A stretch of 64,000 nucleotides of DNA. It comes from Pisaster brevispinus. Taxonomy: Eukaryota; Echinodermata; Asteroidea; Forcipulatida; Asteriidae. The position numbers were made by a program, and so were the translations under genes. Shown here one piece after another: positions 50,860 through 63,394 of the stretch; within the stretch, counting starts at the first letter, position 1, and each line of letters starts with the position of its first letter. The notes beneath the pieces were generated by a model, which worked only from the letters and a program-made list of their open reading frames with translations, was not told the DNA's origin and made no database searches. The stretch lies in assembly GCA_023634235.1 (NCBI GenBank), contig JAMKCF010000012.1:18547884-18611883 (forward strand), written 5' to 3'.

Positions 50860-52874
50860 ATGGCTCCCGTTCCAGTAGCAGTTTCGCCCTTGATCAAGGT
50901 AAAAACCGTGAATAAAAGTCTTAGTCAGAATTATTTCAAATGTTTTTGACATACATTTTGTTCCCACAACCTTTTAGTCAGATATTGTGTTTACTTTGTG
51001 TCAGTCTTTATTTCCAGGGTCTTAATTTTGTACCTTAACGTGACAAAAAGGAGTCGTTCGCGAATCGCGCAACGGTGACGGTGTGACCGCCGCGCCGGTC
51101 GTGACTCGTTTCGTTAGCTAGTGTGTGGGCCACTGGAGTGATAGCCCCAGTTACTTGTGTGGCCAGCTGAATCCTTGGCCACACGTCCGGCCTTATTTTG
51201 TTTTAAGCTTACCGATAACAAATTCAAGGCGCTTTCCCTACGGGCGGATCGGCGGTTTAAAATTAAACCAGCTCAATTGTTTTCACTTGACTTTGCTTAG
51301 CTTAATGATTAATCTTTTTCGTTGGTCGGATGTCAAGTAAAAAATATTTAGAAATACAAATAATTTTTCTAAGAAATAATTTTTCCTCCAAATTACTTCC
51401 CTCAACTTTTACTGACCACAGCCGTTTTGGATTGATCCCAATCATGCCGATCAACTCACGATGTCACTGGCCTGCCGGGTTGTGGGCCAAGCGGATAAAG
51501 CAACCATTGAAATGTTTGCAGTTGCACCCTTGCTCCGCCCACAGCCCGGTCGTCTGGTGACGTCGTGAATTGAGTGGGGCTAGGCCACTGGTGGTGTGGC
51601 ATCGTGCCAGTTGTCAATAAATTCTTATCAAAGCGAATATTATTTATAATAAATGTTTTTTAAAACAAGATGACATCCCAAAACTTATTGTCGTTAAAAA
51701 AAGTTTTTTGTTAAAAATAAATTAATAAAAGTTAAAATAAAACACAGCCCCTAAAAAAAGCAAAGCCCCACATATCTATATATTTATCACTGTACAGATG
51801 ATGCCATTCATGGAAGGTTTGGAAACTGGAAACAAACTTTCATGAAAACTGTGTTTTGTTATCAGATTCATATTGACTACATAAGTTGATAAATTTCCTA
51901 CATTTTGTTAATCTTGTGTGGTTTACGTTTTGTTTTTGTTTTTGCAGTTTTCAAGATATTCCGCATTGCTTGTTGGAATAGCATATGGCTCAAGAAGAAA
52001 CAGTAAGCCTTTATTCAGTATGATAGCTGAATCTAAATGAAAACAATTGATACTTCATATATGTTTTCATTAAATACTCAAGGATTGTCCTTTATTTCAT
52101 ATGACCATCATCATCATCATCTAGCGGTCAAAACCGAGATCCCATTCACAACATCATGCCTCTGTCTGTATCTCTCAATGTCTGGAATGTCCTCAATTTC
52201 ATATTCCATGACCAGTAGCAGACTGTTGTTTGAAATCAAGTTGTCACTGTACCATGGATCAGTTTTTGTTCATATCAGTACCTACAATTCAGAATGGGGG
52301 GGGGGGCATGGAGTTGATCTGACCCATCTCTGTTGTGTAGAACATTAGAAGTTATCTTGAAATACTATAGGAGTGAACCTCCCTACATTATGCATTATTT
52401 CTCTCCTATTTACAATTAGAGAGTCATACAAAGAATGAAGCCGAATTACTGAGGTTGAAAGAACAACGCAAAGAAGCAGAGGCCAAGAAAGCAGCCATAG
52501 CTAAGGGTAAGAGGATATTAAGTATTAATTAACAAATAAACAAATTATTGAATAACAAATTATTATTCTAAGCAGAAGTTTGTTGGAAACCATTCACAAA
52601 TAATAAAACATCACAAGAGATTTGGGCTAGAACCTGCTTGATTAAAGCACAATTTTGTGTGTGCTTAGCCTATTTGTAAAGTACCTCTGTGACAGTGACC
52701 TCCTCTCATTCTCTGAATTGACAAAGTTCTTGATGTGGCTATCATCGTTTGATTCTCTGCATGCCTTTGGTTATTATAGATTTGAATTAAATCAAAGTTA
52801 CAGGTAGCTGACATTTCATTTCCATTCTTCTCTTACCTTCAGAAGCTCCAGCCAGTGACTCAATATTTGCATAA
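50860..52874 (+). CDS. ATP5ME: ATP synthase subunit e, mitochondrial
   Basis: Four coding exons, 50860-50898, 51948-52002, 52420-52506 and 52843-52874, with GT/AG introns and agreeing phases, give 70 residues (human 69). The start MAPVPVAVSPLIK and the following FSRYSALLVGIAYGSRRN match the family pattern V-SPLIK-x-RYSAL-x3-AYG. A charged Lys/Glu-rich helix, LLRLKEQRKEAEAKKAAIAK, and a short end, EAPASDSIFA, follow. Subunit e sits in the membrane sector of F1Fo-ATP synthase, where it helps dimerise the enzyme and shape cristae. The single membrane helix contains the GxxxG-like small-residue pattern around Gly and Ala. Intron 1 is 1.05 kb. The start was chosen from the N-terminal match; the ATG sits in CCAAGATGGCT. 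Confidence 0.93.
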
Positions 52875-53327
52875 AGATGACAAGAATGAGTGTTAACCTT
52901 CAAGTATTTCAAGATGGGGGAGCCAGTCATCACTGCTTACCACCAGAGGAGCATACTACATCAGGATAATCACCAGTTTGACGTCACACACATAATTCAC
53001 AATCATTTCCTGACTGGATTAATTTGGATAATCTCATCAGTAATTTTCAGTAACTTGGTTTTTATTTCTTGGAAAGGAAAAATCTTGAAATCTTCTACAT
53101 GATTGATTTCACATTGATTTCGTTTGATTGGGTTTAGTCGTCCATCATAGATGATTTTTTATTGCATCAATAATGGTGGAAATGTGTGGAAGTTTTTATT
53201 ATAATTTTTTTTTTCATGGTTTACAAAAAGGAACAGTTGTTGTTGAAAAAAGAGTGCATGCTCAAGAGTATTTGTTGAGTTTGCTGTGCATGTTCACACA
53301 AAAAATGTTAAGACTAGCTTGTCAGTA

Positions 53328-53333
53328 AATAAA
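53328..53333 (+). terminator. Candidate ATP5ME poly(A) signal
   Basis: AATAAA, with a second AATAAA a few bases on, about 450 nt after the stop codon. Confidence 0.35.
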
Positions 53334-53892
53334 CAAATAAAAAGTATACTGGGTCCGAAAGAGCCACATGGCTTGTACAGCTATTTTGTAAGTCGAGTAT
53401 TTTCACAAAGTTTATGATAAGCTAAGGTGATATGATTTTCACCAGTAGCATAAGAAAGGCAAAATGGATTCTGAAAAGACAGTAAAATATTACATATGTA
53501 GATGGATGGAACATGGAACTACTCGACTCCTTGTTAATGCCTACTGAAATGATGAGTTGATGAAATGACATAAAACTGATTTCATAATGGATAGCTTGAT
53601 GTTTCTAGGCAGTTTTATACTGGTTCCATTCTAACCTGGTTAATGAAGATATCGGGCGTTCTAGATGGAATATTCAAAAGGTCCATCACGTTCACATACT
53701 GGTAACCTTAGTAACTGTTTTCCTCTAATGTCATTACTTGATGACAAGCCCATAATAGAGTTACTGTTTGAATTTGCTGTGTTAAAAGTTAATCATTTGA
53801 ATTGGTTGAAAATAGAAAATAAATTTACAACATAAAAACTTCTGACTAAAAGCGAGGTGGTATTATTGGTTTGTTGATTTGACAACATAACC

Positions 53893-54112
53893 TGGGCCCA
53901 ATTTCATGGCTCTGCTTACCTTAAGCAAAGAATTGGCTCTTACGGAAGCAGGGAATTCTTTGCTTACGCCAAGCGTATTTCATGGGTTAGCAGAGAATTT
54001 CTCCTTGTGCGCGTGTGCACTCCACGTTACTAGGCATTTTTCGAAAAGTAAGCGAGAATGATAATAGCAAGTGCAGAATTCGGCAGTAAGCAGAGCCATG
54101 AAATTGGACGCT
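53893..54112. mobile_element. Fold-back MITE, TGGGCCCAATTTCATGG family, copy 2
   Basis: The left end TGGGCCCAATTTCATGGCTC and right end GAGCCATGAAATTGGACG belong to the same end type as 50315-50557, but the interior differs (GCTTAC and AAGCAAAG words). Confidence 0.7.
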
Positions 54113-54464
54113 GCTGGGATCCAGGGAGCTAATATTTAAAAACAAAATTAGATAAACAGTGGTGGAGATCCATGGTTATTAAGTGTAGACTGGTGTATTT
54201 ATTCTCATACAACGCATTGACCTTAATTTCCACAGATGCATTTAGTCACAAAACGAAAAGGTGATTATATTTTTTTAATATCGCAAGTATGGTTGACAAG
54301 ATAGTGCTTCGCTTGTGTGTACAAGTCACAAGAGGGCGCTTCGTGGATATCGGCTGTACAGACGCAAAAAAGTATCCATAAAGTTTACATTCATTATAAT
54401 ATTGAATTTTATTGGATAATGAAACCGAAGAATCGGCCCCTCGTTCGTGGTATTATGTAATTTC

Positions 54465-54651
54465 AATAGACCTAATGCACATGACGTCATTTGAGCTGAG
54501 AAGGGTACCCTCAAGTAGCGGTCAAACGAAGGTTGCTTATTGGCCAATCCTCTGCGCGGCTCGTGTGTAGTTTTTCTATTGTTTTTCCATTGTTTCATCA
54601 TTTTTACTTCTAAGATGGTAGCGTGACGACGTCAGTGCACAAGGTCTATTA
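54465..54651. mobile_element. MITE with AATAGACCT ends
   Basis: The left end AATAGACCTAATGCACATGA and right end GTGCACAAGGTCTATT are imperfect inverted repeats of about 28 bp. The left one contains TGACGTCA, a consensus cAMP-response element, at 54482-54489. No coding capacity. Confidence 0.65.
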
Positions 54652-55038
54652 ATATCTTGTTCGGTTCTGAAGATTTTATTGAAGTTTGGTCTTGCTGGAA
54701 AAGGACATCACAACTTTCTTAAATTTGCTGTGATGCGTACAATATTTACATTTCCTACGTCACGCGGAGCCTCGCATAATATGCTCCCATGTTTGAAGCA
54801 GACACTTTAGGCAACATTTAAGCAAAATTTGATAGCTTCTCGCCTATACAGTACTAATAATATTCAACTATCACTGAATAACGCTATCGTTTATCTAATG
54901 ATGCCGTTAATTACGAAAATGTGAGTCACGATCTACACTAACAAGTGTCATTCACCCATGCAGTCACCGCACGACAAAAGGGAAGTTACATGCTAGCTTG
55001 CACATTCTCGAAGCGAAGATTAAGAAGTCTTGATTTTG

Positions 55039-55044
55039 TTTATT
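55039..55044 (-). terminator. Candidate poly(A) signal of the class C receptor
   Basis: AATAAA on the minus strand, 84 nt after the receptor stop codon. Confidence 0.45.
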
Positions 55045-55128
55045 CTTTAAACAAAACAACAAACTGTTCATTATTCATTAGAATTTTCAAAGTGATCGAT
55101 TCAAGTTTACCCAATGATGTGAGTATAT

Positions 55129-58100
55129 TTACAAGTTGCCGGTAGCGTCTGACTCGGTATCAGGGAAGCCTGCTGTCACAGGGTATGGGTGAACCCTGCT
55201 AGACTGATGAGGTCGACTGACTGAAACTACTCTCGAGTCTGCACTAGCCACCACCGCAGCTGCTGTTGCGCCACGCCAGCCTGTAGATATCTCTAAATCA
55301 TCTACGAAACGTACAGCGTAGAGCTTGGGCAAGTAGACGCAGACCAACGTTAGGTAGGCGTTGAGAATCAGCGCCATACACAGCGTCGCCACCTTCTGTA
55401 TGACTGCCACAGCCGTGGTGTAGACGGGTACGGCAGCCAGGCACAACACCAGCGTAGAGTAGACGCTGACGGCAATGAACTTAGACTCGTTGTAGTTACT
55501 GGGTACCTTGCGGGTCTTGAAGGCGTAGAAGCAGCAGGCCAAGATCAGGAGGAGGTTGTAGACGCACGAGGCAATAAAGCCGTTCCCGAAATTGCAGAAT
55601 ATCTCCAAATGGTTTTCGAACTTGGAGGGTTGGTACAATTTCGGTAAAGATGGCGCCAAGATGACAGACACGATGCTGATTAACAGCTGCATGGAAATAC
55701 GGAAATATACACAAACATGATGAATTATTATACGAGAGGTGCACAATTACTTGTTTTACTCTAACAAACAACATACAAAGTTCTGTGCCGTTCAGTATTT
55801 TTTTTTGTACATTGTAATTCAAAACATTGGCCAAGCCCGTGTGTTCATGTGAATTTTGAGAAATTGCCAAACATGGCTTGCAAAATAAATTTAAGCGATT
55901 TATGGAAAGGTATGGGTAAAAATTTAGTAAAGAGGCAGATGCTTTGTTGTCAGTGACGAAGGGGGCATCCCAATATTGATGGCCAAGACCCCCGGGGCCC
56001 CGTCAATGGAAATTTTGACTTTTAAGATAAATAAAAATTACCAGAATAAAATGTTGCATTTTATTATTTTTTCATGTAGTACTTTCTGCTTAATAAGGTT
56101 TGCGGTAACACCATGCGAAAATCTCTTTTGAGTAGTGTAGGTTCTGAAAAGAAAGTTAACCACCGGTTCTTTTCAGAACCAACACTACTCAAAAGAGATT
56201 TCCACATGGTGTTACCGCAAACCTTACTTAGTTATACTTCCACCATGCAAAGTTTCAAATCCTACTTAGTACTTTCTGATTCAAAACTATTGTTCTATTT
56301 ACATGCAAACAGTGTTTTTTAAATCCCCACTTCAGATCAACTTATAAAAAAGTAATGACTATTATAACGCTGAAAAGGGACTTTTTAAAGAAAATGCAAA
56401 CGGAAACTACGTTCTAATAGGCCAGAAGTGCCCCCTTGAAAAAATGGTCCATCCCGTTGTGCCCCGGGAAATTTAACCCGTATGTTTCCGCGTTGATGAT
56501 TGCTTTTATATCTTTGCCGACTGCCACTCTAAATTGAATCATTTCTGAAACCAATCAATCAGGCTTTATGCGAGTAAAGTAGTGCAGTAAATTGTTCAAA
56601 GGCACAAATGAAGCCCTATAGAAAAAATGGTGCGTCCCGTTGCGCCCCATATTAGCCCTAGATTTGTCTCTGATTGTTTTATATCGTTGCCGACTTCCAT
56701 TTACTAAGTAATTTCTGAAGTTAATCAATCAAGCTTTATGGGTATTATTTCCTAAGTAACGTGGCTTACCGACGTCAAGGCCATAGTTACTGCTGGGACA
56801 TAATAGATCTACATTGTAGGTCACACTTGACCGTGACTGTACCGTATGGCACAAGTCATCTACGAATACTACCACACTTTCATGTACACATCTTTTTCAA
56901 GGCTTAAATCACACAAGAAATATATTCACATGATATCAAACAAAACCATCAAACCTCACATTCTATTTATGTTGATTTTGAATGTCTGTAATACGTGCGT
57001 TCTTCGTTCTAATAACAACGATAATGATATTGGTTGAAGTTATGTCTACTGTTACTGTTACTGTCACTACATGTAGCAGAATAGAGAGCGGTGATCATGA
57101 TGATAATAATGATATTAAAGGAGAGCCGTTGTTAGTTTCTTTTCTAGTGCATGTTTAAAAGAAATGAATATTCCATGTGAGACCATTTAACTTGTATTGA
57201 AGAGATTCTTTGGGGAGTTAGGTGCAAGGAGTACCGTTTTAAAAGGGGGAAATGTACTTACTTGAAATAGAGTCAAGATAGACACGATACTCAGCTGTGC
57301 ACGTTGCCCGACAAACTTTGGTCTTCTGTTGGATTTCTGGGCAGATGTGAAGATCCTGTAGATACGGTTTACCTTGAGGAAAGTTGGAGCGTACGTAAGA
57401 GTGAGAGACAGAGCGATAGCTGTATCTGACATGGAGCAGGAGACAGTGCTAGGATAGCTCAAAATCAGGAACACGGACAGGAATACTACAAAAAGACCCA
57501 GGATGTTAACGCAGCTTAGCTCCCGACTAGTTGCCTTAATCAGAGGATGTTGACGATAGTAGAGTATGCCTGAAGCAGCAATAGATGAGAGAATGACCCC
57601 AAAAGAAGACAAAACCACCACGATGATAATTACAACATTCTGCCAGTCAACAGGAGATGGAATCATCGTTTTACAAATTGTAAAGTCCAAAGTTGGCCAG
57701 TGAAACGCGTTACACTCAACGCATTCCGTGTTGTTAGTCACTATGGCATTTTCCGGACATCTTTGGCAACCGTAGCAACATTTGTCTTCCAGAGGGATAA
57801 CTTTATAGCCCGGAAGGCATTCATCCCGACAGATGGACCTTGGTTGTTTCTCTGTTCCGTAAGACCATCTCAAGCCGTCTACTTGAATATCTAAACGGTC
57901 TCCCACTGCACCTCTTGAGTTCCAAACTCCAAGCTCAACACCGTCATATGAACTGTCCATGTCTTGTTGAAGACTTAGAATTCTATACTTACCAACAGGG
58001 TCTCCATTGGCATCAAACCGAAACAAACCGTCTACCCCTTCAAATGTGATATCTCTAAGATGCTTAATGACCTTTCCCCCAGTGACGGTACCGTTTAAGA

Positions 58101-59277
58101 GACAGTCAACATTTCCCGAGCAATCTTCCCGCAGAATTTCATGAAGGGCAGTGGCAAATGCATAAACAGCGTCGACAACGTGGTGATATTTCTCCCTAGT
58201 CAGATTCGAACATGTGTTGCGCTCTTTACATTGTTTCGAAACCAAATTAACCCAGGGGTTCAGAGGTGTGGCACCAACTTGGGCCAAACGATAGTCTTTA
58301 AACCCTGGCACCTCTTTGAAGTAATTCGTTATCATGAGACTTCCCTCTGTGAAGTGTGCTACACCCCAATTAACAAGGGATGTCGATGATGCAAAGCTAT
58401 CACTGGATATTATTGTAATTCCTGGATGGTCGGGTGAAGTGTGTATCAAGGTTGGTAGAATTGTCCTGGCTTCACTTACAGAAGTGCAGAAAAAGACAAT
58501 CACGGATGCCCGTTTGAATCTCAGAATCTTATCCACGATTTCTTGAACTTCCTTGCCGGTCGCTGATTCGCGAATCGTTTCTGCATACGCCAGGCAGATC
58601 CCATTCTCTTCTGCTAAATTCTGGATCTCTTGGGCTCCATGGATGCCATAGCTGTCAAGGGAGTAGATTAAACCAACGTAAAACCAGTCAAATCGCACGA
58701 GGATATCAACAATCGCTCTGGCTTGTAGATTTGCAGGCGGGCTGGTTCGCAGAAAGTACGGGAATCTGTCGTGATCGTTTAATTCGATGGTGGATCCACT
58801 GTATCCAATGGTTGGGATTTCATGTGCAGTTGTAACAAGTGCCGTTGCCACGCTTGTAGCACTACCACCTGTGCCAACTATTCCGAGGAGTTGACCGTGC
58901 CGCTGTGACTTGGCTGTACCGTTATCTGCCTCAATTAAACCAGCCAGTGAAAGAGCGACGGACGCTACAATCGACTCGTGTCCACAATAATCGCGGATGT
59001 CGAAACCTAATGTGATATTTGGCAGTAAGTCGGTGCGATTGTTGATTTGTTCAATGGCAAATATCATGAGTTCTGATCGTTGTACAGCATCTGTTAACAA
59101 TCCATAGTTGCAAAAACCACCAAGTGAGAAATGCATCGAAAATAAACCTCCAATGATGAAGTCACCGGACTTAGAATAACTGACTTCAGCCTCCGGTGGA
59201 AGAGATCCGAGATTCGGGGAGAAGTTCACCGATGAAATGAGAAGAAAAAAGACGCTGTGAATAAACCAGGAAGTCAT
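55129..59277 (-). CDS. Class C GPCR, metabotropic glutamate receptor-like
   Basis: Two coding exons, 57262-59277 and 55129-55686, join in phase 0 (donor CAA|GTAAGT, acceptor CCATGCAG) to give 858 residues. The ATG is preceded in frame by a TAG nine codons upstream, which fixes the start. Order of parts: a hydrophobic signal peptide (about 1-18), a Venus-flytrap ligand domain (about 45-475), and a nine-cysteine domain with all nine Cys (483, 487, 500, 501, 504, 507, 519, 522, 535). Seven membrane helices start at about 547, with the mGluR hallmarks AFKTRKVPSNYNESK and YLPKLY. A short tail ends in TGNL. Aligned by eye to mGluR1, the glutamate-contact residues R67, S142, Y210, D293 and K363 are kept, but T188 is S162 and D208 is A182. 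The likely role is a plasma-membrane receptor for an amino-acid-like ligand; the ligand is unknown. Confidence 0.92.
56094..56226. repeat. Fold-back element related to the 43.6-kb palindrome
   Basis: Imperfect inverted arms of about 60 bp, TAAGGTTTGCGGTAACACCA to GGTTCTGAAAAGAA, and the complement. The order of words (GCGG-TAAC-ACCATG, CTC-TTTGAG, GTGTTGGTTCTGAAAAGA) parallels that of the element at 43614-43948. The flank CCATGCAAAGTTTCAAATCC also matches, inverted, the left part of that element. It lies in the receptor intron. Confidence 0.7.
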
Positions 59278-60232
59278 CTTGAGAGTAGTGTGTCGTTTCT
59301 ACTCACTTCTATATGCTTGTGGCAATCATCAAAACGACGGGCAGAGCGAAGCGATAAAACTTCACTTCGGATCTGCTTTGCGTGGCTGATTGTCACTTCT
59401 TGACAACCCTCGACTCCGTAGTCGATGATACAAAATGGATAGTGTTGTATGTTTTTACTAAACAGTATGGATATACTTGAACGTGTAGAGATCATACAAC
59501 TATGGTGGCTGCGAAATGCCACTGCTTTATCGGCAAAGGTGCATAAATTATACTGCAGGGACGATCATATACCATTATAATTATGAACCGTCCATCTTAA
59601 AGTAGATTTTTTAAAAGCTACACTGTGCACTCATTTTTTTCAAATAAATCATTTTCTAAATTATTTGCAGTCTAACAAATTACAAAAATGTCTTTGATCT
59701 TCCGATTTAAAATATCACAAATTTAATCAATATGCTCCAAATGAAATCCCACGCTATTTTGTAGGTTAAAAAAGCTCTTCGAATTTCTATGGAAACTAAG
59801 TGACATTTTATAGTATAAAGTATTAATTGCGGAGTTTAGCGCAGCTTGCTCACGTATAGTTCGTAAGAATCCATTAGACTGTTAACAAAATCATCTGATT
59901 TTATACAGTCTTAGATCTTCCACAGCCACATCACAAATTCAAATTGTTATTTATATTGAGTTATTGAGTTTTGAACCACAAGGGAAACTGAATGGGTAAA
60001 TTTGTATTTTTTATTATTTATTTTGTTAAATCTTGTGCTGAAAAATATTCTGCAATGAGAAAGTCCATGTCTTGTAGCTTTACGTTACCTGCAGTGATTA
60101 TAAATACTTGCACGTTTCAATCTGCTAATTCAGAATAAAACTAATGAACAATATTAACGTACAACAAATATATTTGATTAATATCGGTATATCTCAAAGA
60201 ACTACAGACTAGTGACATTTTGTGAAGAAATC

Positions 60233-60326
60233 ACAGAAGACGAGGATCAGAACAAACTGGTCGAAATGTTGCGTCGAAACGTTAAATAAGCTATACCGGC
60301 TCTTCTCAGAGCCAATACATTTTAAA
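60233..60326 (+). repeat. Fragment of the palindrome-related repeat family
   Basis: GAAGACGAGGATCAGAAC, then GGTCGAAATG, CGTCGAAACG and CCGGCTCTTCTCAGAGCCAA, parallels the right arm of 43614-43948 (GAAGACGAGCAG, GTTCGAAACG, CCGGCTCTTTTCAGAGCCAA), with an insertion and without the mirrored arm. Confidence 0.6.
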
Positions 60327-61228
60327 GGCAAAGTATACCTTTGGTTTTTGCAACCGTTCAATTGTTTTAATCCTATATAAATGTAGATATATACAATAAA
60401 ACTAGCCTGGGAAAAATTAATTTCAAAAGGTGATCGCGTTTTTGAGATATCGCCGAAAATCCGGAGCGAATACGTCCACGCAGGAAGAATAACTTACAGT
60501 AACGTTCCTCAGATTCAAAGTTTTGGGGATTTAAAGTGATATCTTTTTCCATAACCGCAGTACTTCGAAGTGAAATGTTTCTCAAACTGCATTATTACTA
60601 TCCAAAGCTGATGTACTTCTCACCAAGTAAGTTTGTATTGCTATTAATTTTCAAACGTAATACAGACCCTTAAAAGAAGAAGAAAAAAAGGGGGAAGGGA
60701 AAAACAAGAGAGAGTTATGCACGTCTTGATCTACCCACAAGAGTTATGATAAATAACTAGTCCCATCATGCAAAGCCTAAAAACTTATACACAAACAACT
60801 TTGACCCAGAAGGTGTAACTGGAATTGTAGTAAAGTGTACGTGTTCTATATGAGAGTGAATTGCAAATAGAAGTCTCCTCAAATTAACGATGCATTTCTT
60901 TTTCTGAGCTTTGCATATAAGATGCATTCCATTAAACCGATATATTGACTGTCAAGCAGACATACCATTTTGAAATGCCATCCTCTCCCAGGTGAATATG
61001 TCGAGCTCATGGACAGACTTCAGACATGGTTAAAAACAACTTTAAAAAGACGCGTAGGGCCTATGGGAAATCAAGTTGAATTATCTAAGAAAATAAAACG
61101 AAGAGGAAACTGCGACAAGGATTTGTGAAGAGATTGATAGATCAATAGTAAATACCGTATTCTGCCAAACACTCACACATTTTAGACCTCAGATCTGACT
61201 GTTAAATGAAAAACCCATTATTGATTAA

Positions 61229-61855
61229 AACAAACAAACAAACACCCCAACAAACACACAAACAAACAAACAAACCAACACCCCAACAAACAACCAACCA
61301 AACAACCCAACAAACACACAAACAAACACCACAACAAACAAACAAACAAACAAACAAACAAACAAACAAACAAACGAACGAACGAACGAACGAACGAACG
61401 AACGAACGAACGAACGAACGAACGAACGAACGAACGAACGAACGAACGAACAAACAAACAAACAAACAAACAAACAAACAAACAAACAAACAAACAAACA
61501 AACAAACAAACAAACAAACAAACAAACAAACAAACAAACAAACAAACAAACAAACAAACAAACAAACAAACAAACAAACAAACAAACAAACAAATAAACA
61601 AACAAACAAACAAACAAACAAACAAACAAACAAAAAAACAAAAAAACAAACAAACAAACAAACAAACAAACAAACAAACAAACAAACAAACAAACAAACA
61701 AACACCCCAACAAACAAACAAACAAACAAACACCCCAACAAACAAACAAACAAACACCCCAATAAACAAACAAACACACACCCCAACACCCCAACAAATA
61801 AACAAACAAACACCCCAACACCCCAACAAACAAACAAACACCCCACCAAACAATA
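61229..61855. repeat. AAAC/GAAC microsatellite, about 0.6 kb
   Basis: Mostly (AAAC)n, with a pure (GAAC)n block at about 61375-61450 and AACACCCC variants at both ends. Four overlapping 210- to 235-codon ORFs on the two strands are products of the stop-free repeat and not genes. Confidence 0.97.
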
Positions 61856-63373
61856 GGCCCTATCCCTTCCCCTCCGGGAAAAAACCCCCAAAATAAACAA
61901 ATAAAACAAAAGCGAGATAAAACTAACAATAAAACAAACTCTTAGGATTGAATATTGAGACCTAGACCAATTCGTTAATTCAAAACGGTTGTAGTTGTAG
62001 TATTTAATGTATGGATGAATAATACATCACGATATCTTGCAACACTAACCCTAGAGTAACTGACAAGCTTTTTCCACAAGCACGGTACTTTGTTTAGCAT
62101 TTTTCAGCGATTAAAATTTTTTTTGTTTGATCTAAAGGCGTTGTTTACATGTCCTTGTCTGGGTAAATTTCAGCTTATTTGATTGCATAATTAATTAAGT
62201 TTTATAGTTTAGTTTCATCTGACAACTGGCAAGCCGAGTTGGTATACAAATAAAGGATGATGGCAGAGTTTTGTCCTGCCCCTTTCTTACCAAATCATTG
62301 ACCCCTCCCTGTTGATTGACACCCCCTCTAGGACATGTGGCATGGTCAGTTTAGGATACCATTGCATACGATCTGTGTTTACAATGTGTTTCAGACAGTG
62401 GAATTATTACAATATGTCGGCATGAGCTGACAACGGCCTTCACTGCAGGGCTTTAATGCATTGGAAATCTTATGGAATATTATTGTAATGTCAGGCGTTT
62501 AAGGTTAAGTTATGAGCACCGAGAACAACAGGACTGGCCATGAAAATATCTGGAAAAACAATTCCATCGAAAAATGATTCATGGTTGGATTGACGAGAAA
62601 AACTAAACCTCTCAGATTGTTTTTGGCGGAGATGGCCTTGTTATTTGTATATAGAAATTTTTATGAATCCCAGTTGAGGTACAGAGGTATATAAATAAAG
62701 GAGAAAATTAATCACATTTGTTTTTGTTGCGTAACAGGTTTGTGCTTGATGTGCGACCACATAGAGTGTGTGCAGAGCAAGAATATTAAATAAACGCAGA
62801 CTAATCTGTGCTTAATATATTTGCATCATAATAAAAAGCTATTTAACAAAGTTACATGGTTATTTATGCAAGAGTTTATAAAGCAAGCATGCCTTGTATT
62901 AGTGGGGAAATTTACCTTCTCTCTTCATTTCCCCAAGTTGTCTCCATAAAACAGTAAGATTGATCTAATTGTAGTTAGGCAAACAAATGCTATTTCACGT
63001 TAACTATCTGCTGTATTGTTAGGTTTTTCAGCCCCTATTTACTAATTATAATCATGGCTTATGAAGTGCGCAGTGGTTCCAAATAAATCTATATATGGAG
63101 ATCTTGTTTGTATAATTCATATAATATTTTTAAAAAGAATTGAAATGAACACTCAAACTAGCTTGCATTTTCATTTGTGTGTGTGTGGGTGTGGGCAAGC
63201 GCTACATACGCAGTGTGGACTTGAGAACAAAAGAGGTCCACATAATGTAGGGATCTGAAGCACTATGTGGACTTACACACGTCCACACAACGTTATTTGC
63301 AGTGTTGAGGAATAGGATTTTCCTTAAGTGTACAGAACAAAGGAATGTCCACACAACGACTGCAAAACAAGAC

Positions 63374-63394
63374 TGTGTGTGTGTGTGTGTGTGT
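63374..63394. repeat. (GT)n microsatellite
   Basis: An uninterrupted TG run of about 10 units. Confidence 0.9.

Larger units (their letters stand above)
53334..55128. other. Intergenic region between ATP5ME and the class C receptor (tail to tail)
   Basis: No exon recognised. It holds two MITEs, listed separately, and the probable 3' UTR of the receptor. A minus-strand 91-codon ORF at 54326-54601 runs through the second MITE and is a by-product. Confidence 0.55.

Noticed and set aside
61202..61929. Four overlapping ORFs of 211-235 codons
   Set aside because: They are translations of the AAAC/GAAC tetranucleotide repeat in several frames (repeating KQTN, CLFV); not genes.
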